Source of the DNA: Ignavibacteria bacterium UBA6688 | GTDB taxonomy: Bacteria > Bacteroidota > Ignavibacteria > UBA10030 | NCBI GenBank assembly: GCA_002454845.1 | Contig: DKJQ01000097.1 | Span: 1 to 5,491 of the forward strand | DNA: 5,491 nt | Reading direction: 5' to 3' | The notes under the pieces: model-generated | Seen by the model: only the letters and a program-made list of their open reading frames with translations | The model's database searches: none | Told to the model about the DNA's origin: nothing | Program-made: the position numbers and the translations under genes | Part shown: positions 1-4,924 of the stretch, piece after piece | Numbering within the stretch: the first letter of the stretch is position 1 | Layout of the letters: the number at the start of each line of letters is the position of its first letter

Positions 1-42
1 GAGGTTTCCTGCCTGGTGTGTCGGGCAACGTACTTGAGACCT

Positions 43-414
43 TTACTTTCTTCCCTTCTTCGTGTTTTCTGCCACTCTGAACTTGACTATTTGCTTGATG
101 AGCTCTCTCGGTAAAGGGTCTTCCATAGGAAATTGAACTGAACCCTTTGCATTCTTATACTTCGCCAGTTTGCTCTTAAATGCCGTTATCCCGCTTGGAG
201 TCGGATAGAAACCGATATGGTGTGCATAGGCTGCGAAATGTACGAGGTTGCCATTCAGGAAGAATGTGGGCATCTGATAGCTTATCTTCTCTTGAGCTTC
301 AGGAGCTTGTTCTCTGATGATTTCCCTCAGCTCTGATAACTTCTTCTGACTCTGTGCAGGAAAAGAGCGAATGTATTCACCGATAGATCTGTATTGCTTT
401 CTTGGTTTTTCCAC
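43..414 (-). CDS. DUF1801 (YdhG-like) family protein
   Basis: A 123-residue soluble protein that reads as a complete DUF1801 domain (PF08818, the fold shared with B. subtilis YdhG/Fra, which has been called a frataxin-like iron chaperone). Recognisable pieces are the N-terminal helix with IGEYIRSFP (11–19), the EKISYQMPTFF strand (42–52), HIGFYPTPSGITAF (66–79) and the C-terminal block from KGSVQFP through PLPRELIKQIVKFRVAEN (90–117), followed by a short Lys/Arg tail. There is no signal peptide or membrane segment. The start is GTG at 414. No ATG, GTG or TTG lies between it and the in-frame stop of the upstream DGPF gene, and the RBS is only a weak purine run (GAGAGATGAG). It follows the DGPF gene by 69 bases and may share its transcript. 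Seven of eight Arg codons are AGA/AGG and GC is low (22 of 60 at 121–180), unlike its neighbours. The biochemical role is unknown; iron binding is not shown by the sequence. Confidence 0.88.
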   Translation of the reverse strand: MEKPRKQYRSIGEYIRSFPAQSQKKLSELREIIREQAPEAQEKISYQMPTFFLNGNLVHFAAYAHHIGFYPTPSGITAFKSKLAKYKNAKGSVQFPMEDPLPRELIKQIVKFRVAENTKKGRK

Positions 415-483
415 AGTCTCATCTCTCTGAAGAAGTCTTTCTTGAAAACAGATGAATCGTGAATGGTGCTGATGAGTAAGTCT
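415..483 (-). other. Short gap between DGPF and DUF1801 genes
   Basis: This 69-base spacer stays open in the DUF1801 frame from the DGPF stop codon onward but has no usable start codon. I see no terminator, no TGTCGA-type promoter and no convincing sigma-70 promoter. Co-transcription of the two genes is therefore the simplest reading. Confidence 0.5.
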
Positions 484-927
484 CTAGCGGCCCGATTTGT
501 GTTTTTCCACCTGAGCCTTGACGGTCGGGTTGTCGGCTGCCTTCTGGACGTCGGGTGGAAATTCCTCCATCTCAAACACCTGCCGTACCTCGATCACGTC
601 CCTCTCTTGCGCGGGAACACGGCTGGCCCAATCGAGCGCCTCTTGCTTGGACTTCACGTTGATCATCCAATATCCTCCGAGGACCTCTTTCGATTCGGCA
701 AAAGGGCCGTCGGTGACTTTCGCCTTTCCCCCCGGGAACGAAACGCGGGCACCCGCGGCGGGGGCGTGGAGTCCGTCGAGGGAAATAAGTGCTCCGGACT
801 TCGCGAGTTCTTCGTTATATTTCATCATTTTCTCGACCATATCGACAGGCGGAGTGAAATCCGCACCGGCCTTTTTGCCTTCGGCTCCCTGGTAGACGCC
901 AGGGATCATCAGCATCATGAATCGCAT
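484..927 (-). CDS. DGPF-domain (YCII-related) protein, ECF42 partner
   Basis: A 147-residue soluble protein of the YCII-related family (PF03795), DGPF subgroup. The signature DGPFAESKE is at residues 73–81 and runs into the conserved LGGYWMINV strand (83–91). The N-terminus MRFMMLMI is the usual first strand, and ALISLDGLHAP (46–56) precedes the signature. The VIEVRQVFEMEEF segment (111–123) is the last strand plus the acidic tail common in longer members. The start is an ATG with an AAGGAG site 8 bases upstream. DGPF proteins are typically encoded beside ECF42 or ECF41-type sigma factors and are known ECF42 targets in Streptomyces; their biochemical activity is still unclear. Here the sigma gene ends 142 bases upstream, and the gap carries a matching promoter motif. 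By inference, this is the main regulated output of the sigma factor. Length is at the upper end for the family because of about 25 extra C-terminal residues. Confidence 0.93.
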   Translation of the reverse strand: MRFMMLMIPGVYQGAEGKKAGADFTPPVDMVEKMMKYNEELAKSGALISLDGLHAPAAGARVSFPGGKAKVTDGPFAESKEVLGGYWMINVKSKQEALDWASRVPAQERDVIEVRQVFEMEEFPPDVQKAADNPTVKAQVEKHKSGR

Positions 928-935
928 AAGAGTAT

Positions 936-941
936 CTCCTT
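936..941 (-). promoter_or_regulatory. Ribosome binding site of the DGPF gene
   Basis: AAGGAG on the minus strand lies 8 bases before the ATG at 927–925. This strong site fixes the start. It sits outside the possible leader hairpin at 950–998. Confidence 0.8.
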
Positions 942-949
942 CTTGATTG

Positions 950-998
950 AAAGCCTGACCGGCAGCATGGAATTACTGTTCCGCACCAGCCAGGCTTT
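950..998 (-). other. Possible leader hairpin upstream of the DGPF gene
   Basis: AAAGCCTG (998–991 on the minus strand) and CAGGCTTT (957–950) form a perfect 8-base inverted repeat around 33 bases. Inside it GGAA and TTCC (982–979 and 972–969) can pair around a 6-base loop. If transcription starts near 1018, the structure falls in the middle of a leader of roughly 90 bases. It has no T tract after it, so it is not an intrinsic terminator, and it leaves the RBS free. Whether it is functional or chance is open. Confidence 0.35.
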
Positions 999-1024
999 GT
1001 GGTGAATGGCGGGTTCAAATAATA

Positions 1025-1051
1025 GTCGTTTGGAGGGGGTGGAATTCGACA
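1025..1051 (-). promoter_or_regulatory. Candidate ECF42-dependent promoter of the DGPF gene
   Basis: On the minus strand TGTCGA (1051–1046) is followed after exactly 17 bases by CGAC (1028–1025). From memory of work on Streptomyces venezuelae ECF42, target promoters carry TGTCGA in the -35 region and CG(A/T)C in the -10 region, so both halves match. The site sits in the gap directly before the DGPF gene and directly after the sigma gene. An A/T-rich tract (1055–1072) lies immediately upstream of the -35 element, as an UP element would. Other TGTCGA copies I found in the window (minus 842–847 and 2783–2788, plus 5101–5106) lie inside genes and lack CGAC at this spacing. The predicted start of transcription is near 1018. 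Confidence 0.68.
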
Positions 1052-1069
1052 GGGGCTAAATTATTTTGT

Positions 1070-2320
1070 TTAACCCAATTCTCTCAGCCGCCCCTCGAGA
1101 AACTGCCTCTCGGGCTCCAGCCGTGTCAGGGTCAGGGCCCGTTCATACGAAGTGCGTGCTTCCGCCCTCTTCCCCAAACGGAGGCAAAGCGCCCCCCGGG
1201 CCGAGTGTGCCAGATGATATTCGGCCAGGTCGCCCCGTCCGAAGATGGCATTGATCAGGTCCAGGCCAGCCTGGGGCCCGTCATGCATAGCCACCGCGAC
1301 GGCGCGGTTCAATTCGATCACCGGTGATGGCTCCACCCGGAGCAACACGTCGTAGAGCCCGACGATTTGTGCCCAGTCCGTTGTGCCGGGGCTGGAAGCC
1401 TCCGCATGCACCGCCGCGATTGCCGCCTGAATTGAATAGGGACCAAAGCGTCCCGAAGCCAGCGCCTGCTCGACCAACGCAATTCCTTCCTCGATTTGTT
1501 CCCGGTTCCACAGCGAACGATCCTGATCTTCCAGCAGGACGAGCTCACCCGAGGGGGAGGTGCGGGCGGTGCGGCGCGACTCTTGCAGCAACATCAGCGC
1601 CAGCAGCCCTCTCGCCTCTGGCTCCGGCAGCAGCTGCGTCAGCAAGCGTCCGAGACGGATCGCTTCACCCGAGAGGTCTGCCCGTGTGAGCGATTCCCCC
1701 GACGAGGCGGAGTATCCTTCGTTGAAGACGAGATAGACGACTTGGAGGACGCCGTCGAGACGGTTGGGCAGGTCGGTTGGGGACGGCACCTGGTATGGTA
1801 TGCGGGCATCACGGATCTTCGCCTTTGCGCGGACGATTCGCTGTGCGAGTGTGGAAGGGGCGGTGAGGAACGCCCGGGCGATTTCCTCGGTGGTGAGCCC
1901 GCAGACCTCCCGCAGGGTGAGTGCAACGCGGGCATCCGGGGCAAGAGCAGGGTGACAACACGTAAAGATGAGGCGCAAGCGGTCGTCCTCAACTCCTTCA
2001 TCGAGCTTTTCCGCCGGATCAACGGAGTCGGATTCGATCTGCTCCATGATGTCGGGATTCGAAGCATCAAAGCGCGCGTTTCGGCGCATCGCGTCGATTG
2101 CCTTGAAGCGCCCCGTTGAAACAAGCCATGCCCGCGGGTTTGCCGGAAGGCCATGGGTTGGCCACTGTTCCATCGCTGCCGCAAAAGCATCATGCAATGC
2201 CTCTTCCGCCAGATCGAAATCGCCGAGGAGGCGAATCAACGTGGCCAGGATGCGACGCGATTCGGTACGGTACATCCGGTCGAGGAGGTCGCGGATATGG
2301 TGGGAGGAGCTCGCGGTCAC
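1070..2320 (-). CDS. ECF42-type RNA polymerase sigma factor with C-terminal TPR-like extension
   Basis: A 416-residue sigma factor that directs RNA polymerase to specific promoters in the cytoplasm. Region 2 covers about residues 20–85 (RRILATLIRLLGDFDLAEEAL, then NPRAWLVSTGRFKAIDAMRR). The linker leads to DDRLRLIFTCCHPAL (112–126), a hallmark of this group. Region 4 (about 130–175) has the helix-turn-helix LREVCGLTTEEIARAFLTAPSTLAQRIVRAK. The rest is the long extension (DUF6596 and TPR-like helices) with SRRTAR (248–253), LEDQDRSLW (263–271), GPYSIQAAIAAVHAEA (293–308), SPVIELNRAVAVAM (332–345) and YHLAHSARGALCLRLG (368–383). This architecture and length are those of ECF42, which have no classical anti-sigma factor and depend on the extension. 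I chose the GTG at 2320 over an open frame reaching 2401 because it overlaps the ligase stop as GTGA, has a G-rich RBS just before it, and avoids an 85-base overlap. The signal is unknown. Confidence 0.95.
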   Translation of the reverse strand: MTASSSHHIRDLLDRMYRTESRRILATLIRLLGDFDLAEEALHDAFAAAMEQWPTHGLPANPRAWLVSTGRFKAIDAMRRNARFDASNPDIMEQIESDSVDPAEKLDEGVEDDRLRLIFTCCHPALAPDARVALTLREVCGLTTEEIARAFLTAPSTLAQRIVRAKAKIRDARIPYQVPSPTDLPNRLDGVLQVVYLVFNEGYSASSGESLTRADLSGEAIRLGRLLTQLLPEPEARGLLALMLLQESRRTARTSPSGELVLLEDQDRSLWNREQIEEGIALVEQALASGRFGPYSIQAAIAAVHAEASSPGTTDWAQIVGLYDVLLRVEPSPVIELNRAVAVAMHDGPQAGLDLINAIFGRGDLAEYHLAHSARGALCLRLGKRAEARTSYERALTLTRLEPERQFLEGRLRELG

Positions 2321-2330
2321 TCTTCCCCCC
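2317..2330 (-). promoter_or_regulatory. Coupled stop/start and RBS: ligase stop and sigma GTG overlap
   Basis: On the minus strand the bases GTGA (2320–2317) contain both the sigma GTG start and the TGA stop of the ligase gene. The ten bases before it read GGGGGGAAGA and can serve as the RBS. A 4-base overlap of this kind normally means that ribosomes finishing the ligase restart on the sigma gene, tying their synthesis together. Confidence 0.8.
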
Positions 2331-3435
2331 GAAACCGCCGCACTTGCCTCCACACGAGATCGGGGAGAGAGCCGTTGAGGTTGTATTGCTCGCGCATCCA
2401 CCGGGCCTCGTTCCCATCCCGCACGATCGCGGCGATTGCCGCCAGGGCTTTCGCTTCACCGTTGTCCTTCGTGTGGGGGGCCAGCAGATCGAGCGTAGCG
2501 AGGATATCCTCGCCGATAGGGCGGCGCGTTTCCATCAGCACATCGACCAGTTCCCCCTCCATCCCGAACCGGCAGGCTTGGAACCGATTGAAGCTGTATG
2601 CGAGATAAATATCTTCCGTGAGCCTGTAGGGGCGCGTCTCCAGGAGCCACCGGGACAGGGATTGAACATAGAGTGCCAGCGCGGCAGCCCGTTCCACGGT
2701 GAGCGGCGTGTCGCAGATCCGGATTTCCATCGTCCCGTATTCAGGCTTTGGCCGGATATCCCAGTAAAAATCCTTCATGCTTTCGACAATCCCCGCCTTG
2801 CGCATCCGGTCGAAATAATGATTGAACTCGTCCCATTTTAGGAGAAACGGTGCGCGCCCGGAAAGAGGAAACGCGAACACTGCGTTGAGCCGCGAGGACT
2901 CGAACGCTGTATCTACTCCCTGATAAAAGGGTGAGCATGCGGAGAGGGCGATCAGTTGCGGGATATAGCGCGCCCAGGCATGCAAGAGATAGAGTGCATC
3001 GTCTCCGCCCGCGCAACCGACATGGATGTGTTGGCCGAATACGGTGAACTGCTTCGCGAGGTATCCATACAAGCCGGAGACGTGCCGGAACCGCGGTCGG
3101 TCGAAAATGCGACGCTCAGTCCATCGCTGGAACGGGTGTGCGCCCCCCCCGGCGACGCCGATGTTCAGTGTCTTGGCTGCCGCCACAAGCGTATCCCGGA
3201 TCGAACGAAGCTCCCGAACCAGTGGATCATACGTGGCGTGGACCCCGGTACTCACCTCGATCATACTCTCGGTAATCTCTGGTTTGATCTCTCCGGTATA
3301 GGATCGATTCCTCAGAAAGCTCAACAGGTCGGAGGCGGCCCGCGTCAGGTCGTGGTCCCGCGTGTTCACGAGTTGCAACTCAAGTTCGACTCCGATACTC
3401 AACGGCGAAGACTGTTTAAATTCCAGATCATTCAT
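2317..3435 (-). CDS. ybdK: YbdK-type carboxylate-amine ligase (glutamate-cysteine ligase family 2)
   Basis: A 372-residue cytoplasmic ATP-dependent ligase of the GCS2 family (PF04107), the same length as E. coli YbdK. Family members join a carboxylate to an amine; E. coli YbdK has only weak gamma-glutamylcysteine synthetase activity and its true substrates are unclear. Visible motifs are SIGVELELQLV (13–23), the glutamate-rich EITESMIEVSTGV (53–65), AGGGAHPFQRW (95–105), FGQHIHVGC (133–141), ALSACSPFYQG (163–173) with ESSRL (179–183), and GTMEIRICDTPLTV (234–247). No signal peptide or membrane helix is present. The ATG at 3435 lies 2 bases after the antiporter stop, preceded by GAGGAAGGG within the antiporter's last codons, so translation is probably coupled. 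A G8 run encodes the triple glycine of AGGGAHP. The family call is firm; the substrate is not known. Confidence 0.93.
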   Translation of the reverse strand: MNDLEFKQSSPLSIGVELELQLVNTRDHDLTRAASDLLSFLRNRSYTGEIKPEITESMIEVSTGVHATYDPLVRELRSIRDTLVAAAKTLNIGVAGGGAHPFQRWTERRIFDRPRFRHVSGLYGYLAKQFTVFGQHIHVGCAGGDDALYLLHAWARYIPQLIALSACSPFYQGVDTAFESSRLNAVFAFPLSGRAPFLLKWDEFNHYFDRMRKAGIVESMKDFYWDIRPKPEYGTMEIRICDTPLTVERAAALALYVQSLSRWLLETRPYRLTEDIYLAYSFNRFQACRFGMEGELVDVLMETRRPIGEDILATLDLLAPHTKDNGEAKALAAIAAIVRDGNEARWMREQYNLNGSLPDLVWRQVRRFRGEE

Positions 3436-3437
3436 GG

Positions 3438-4649
3438 TCAGGTCTGCCCTTCCTCAAATGCTTCCCCTGACTTGCGGAGCGCATAGGCGGCGAGGGGGGG
3501 TCCGATCAGCTCGAGGATGACGATGGCCGATACCATGACGGTGGCCAGTGCCGGGCCAAACTGCGGGTACATGGCATTGACTTCATGGACGAGAACGATC
3601 GTCACACCGGCTTTTGGAAGGAGGCCGATGGAGAGGTACCATGCCTTCTGATTCGTAAGTCCCGACTGGCGCGCGAGCGCGAAGACCCCCAGGGATTTTC
3701 CTACGAACCGGGCGAGGACAAGCGCGAGGCCTCCCAGAGCTCCTGCGCCCAGGAGCCGCAGATCAAGGCTCGCCGCGGTCAGCACGAAGAGGAGGATGAG
3801 AAAAATGCGTCCCACCCGCCCGAAGTTGAGCGAGACGAAATGACGTTGCGCGTCGAAGGTCCGCATCATCGTGCCGTATCCCATCAGAGCGAGGGCGACG
3901 GAGAGCTGCAGGGCTGTTGCCCCCCAAACGGCAACCGCTACCAGGCCGATGACGCAGATGAATTGGGATTCCTGGCGGTGACCCAGGAGGTGCAGTAGCC
4001 TGAGGGTCATCGAGGCGAACACGGCGGCGAACAGGAGTGAACCGAGGATCAAATAGGAGGGATGTCCGAGAATGGATATCCAGTCACCCCGGTACTCGTG
4101 GGCCAGCGAAGCGAGAAGAACACTCACCGTGATGAATGTGTAAATGCTGCTGAGGGCCGTGAACAGGAGCATGCGCTCCGTGACCTGCCCCTGGGAGCGC
4201 ATGTCACGCACCAGTGCCAGAACGACCGCTGGCGCGGTGGTGACTCCCAGGGCCGCCGCGATGGCGGCGACAAGAGGGGGGGTATCCAAAAGGCGGAGGA
4301 CGAAGAACATGGCCGCGAACGAGAGCCCGCTCTCGAGAATGCTGGTCCCCAACAACCACGGGTTCCGGCGAAGCCAGGAAAGGTCAACCCGCTGCCCGAG
4401 CTCAAACAGGACGATGCCTATTGCGACGTTCAGCACGACGCTCAGCGATGCCAGCCTCTCCTGGTCCAGCGCTCCCGTCACGTATGGGCCGACAATGAGG
4501 CCGACAATGATCCAACCGATCAGCCGGGGGAGCCGGAGCCAACGATGGACCGCAATGCCGGTAATTTCCCCGGCCAGCAACAACGCTCCGTACCAAAGCA
4601 AGTCGCCGACAACGGGGGGCCAGGATGGGAGAAAGAAAAGATCGTGCAA
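3438..4649 (-). CDS. CPA2-type cation:proton antiporter family membrane protein, atypical core
   Basis: A 403-residue polytopic inner-membrane protein of the sodium/hydrogen exchanger fold (PF00999), with about 12–13 hydrophobic segments. Family landmarks are RLIGWIIVGLIVGPYV (42–57), IGIVLFELGQRVDLSWLRRN (77–96), LGVTTAPAVVLALVRD (134–149) for the broken helix 4, FLILLFVLTAASLDLRLL (283–300), GKSLG (317–321) and GLLPKAGVTIVLV (342–354). It lacks the C-terminal RCK/TrkA-N nucleotide-binding domain of KefB/KefC. The helix after the broken helix reads LLFTALSSIYTFI (161–173), so the site where NapA has Asp-Asp and others Asn-Asp holds Ser167-Ser168. Ordinary proton-coupled antiport is therefore doubtful. 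The start is TTG at 4649, supported by GGAGGA 5 bases upstream; no better start fits. It is the first gene of the unit with the ligase and sigma genes. Confidence 0.9.
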   Translation of the reverse strand: MHDLFFLPSWPPVVGDLLWYGALLLAGEITGIAVHRWLRLPRLIGWIIVGLIVGPYVTGALDQERLASLSVVLNVAIGIVLFELGQRVDLSWLRRNPWLLGTSILESGLSFAAMFFVLRLLDTPPLVAAIAAALGVTTAPAVVLALVRDMRSQGQVTERMLLFTALSSIYTFITVSVLLASLAHEYRGDWISILGHPSYLILGSLLFAAVFASMTLRLLHLLGHRQESQFICVIGLVAVAVWGATALQLSVALALMGYGTMMRTFDAQRHFVSLNFGRVGRIFLILLFVLTAASLDLRLLGAGALGGLALVLARFVGKSLGVFALARQSGLTNQKAWYLSIGLLPKAGVTIVLVHEVNAMYPQFGPALATVMVSAIVILELIGPPLAAYALRKSGEAFEEGQT

Positions 4650-4654
4650 AACTG

Positions 4655-4660
4655 TCCTCC
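4655..4660 (-). promoter_or_regulatory. Strong RBS supporting a TTG start of the antiporter
   Basis: GGAGGA on the minus strand sits 5 bases before TTG (4649–4647). Its strength and spacing argue that the uncommon TTG is the genuine start, giving MHDLFFLPSW before the first membrane segment. Confidence 0.75.
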
Positions 4661-4703
4661 AAAATGGTGGGGGTAACAGCTTGGGGGGCAGGCTACGGCT
4701 TAC

Positions 4704-4741
4704 ATTCTAAACAGAGTAGGCAAAAAAAGGGGCATGTTCAA
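4704..4741 (-). promoter_or_regulatory. Weak candidate promoter for the antiporter-ligase-sigma unit
   Basis: The minus strand offers TAGAAT (4709–4704) as a fair -10 box, about 45 bases before the RBS, but at 16–17 bases upstream only CCCCTT or CCCTTT. An alternative is TTGAAC (4741–4736) with TACTCT (4718–4713) at 17 bases. Neither is good, and neither resembles the TGTCGA motif. I include it because this gap is the only room for a promoter before the three-gene unit. Confidence 0.22.
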
Positions 4742-4830
4742 GCGGGTTTTTCATTCAGGGGTGTGGTCGGCCGGGAGCCAACCGAGCGCGGGGAGTCGGT
4801 CTCGAAGTCTTCGGGGTTGTCCAACCTGTA

Positions 4831-4887
4831 GGTCGGGTCTCCCCGCCAGACTGCCTGACGCAGTCAGGCGGGCTGGCAGACCCGACC
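4831..4887. repeat. 57-base imperfect inverted repeat (possible dispersed palindromic element)
   Basis: Three nested stems share one axis. GGTCGGGTCT (4831–4840) pairs with AGACCCGACC (4878–4887), GCCAG (4845–4849) with CTGGC (4873–4877), and GCCTGAC (4853–4859) with GTCAGGC (4863–4869), closing on a 3-base GCA loop. The only interruptions are a CCCC bulge (4841–4844) and an A/G mismatch. No T run follows on either strand, so it is a poor intrinsic terminator. Length, near-symmetry and intergenic position suit a REP- or MITE-like dispersed element, but only one copy is visible here. Confidence 0.75.
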
Positions 4888-4924
4888 GCCTTGTCGTTGG
4901 TCGTCTCGCCGAAAGATTGGCAGA

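Larger units (their letters stand above)
4650..4924. other. Non-coding gap between pirin and antiporter genes
   Basis: This is the longest gene-free stretch, 275 bases. Moving left from the pirin stop, it holds the 57-base inverted repeat, then GC-rich unremarkable sequence, an A7 tract (4722–4728), the weak promoter candidates and the antiporter RBS. No intrinsic terminator with a T run is evident on either strand. Confidence 0.7.

Noticed and set aside
418..420. ATG just upstream of the DUF1801 start as an alternative start
   Set aside because: It is in a different frame, and its translation has no family resemblance.
842..847. TGTCGA inside the DGPF gene as a second ECF42 promoter
   Set aside because: No CGAC or CGTC follows at 16–17 bases, and it lies within coding sequence. 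The copies at 2783–2788 and 5101–5106 fail in the same way.
463..1005. Long plus-strand open frame opposite the DGPF gene
   Set aside because: It is antisense to a well-recognised gene and its translation shows no family features.
2321..2401. Upstream extension of the sigma factor reading frame to 2401
   Set aside because: It would add 27 residues with no resemblance to sigma region 2 and overlap the ligase gene by 85 bases. The GTG at 2320 has an RBS and the classic GTGA overlap.
1496..2841. Overlapping plus-strand open frames opposite the sigma and ligase genes
   Set aside because: These are mirror frames of GC-rich coding sequence. The translations are Arg/Pro-rich with no recognisable domain, while the minus-strand frames have clear conserved motifs.
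2956..3486. Plus-strand open frame opposite the 5' part of the ligase gene
   Set aside because: Antisense shadow with no family features and no convincing RBS.
4062..4710. Two overlapping plus-strand open frames opposite the antiporter gene
   Set aside because: Their translations are highly charged and low in hydrophobic order, as expected for the complement of membrane-protein codons, with no motif.
4707..4754. Mini-ORF of 15 codons upstream of the antiporter (minus strand, ATG at 4754)
   Set aside because: No Shine-Dalgarno sequence precedes it and nothing marks it as a leader peptide.
4831..4887. Intrinsic terminator of the pirin gene
   Set aside because: The stem is strong, but no T run follows it on the minus strand, and it is also absent on the plus strand.
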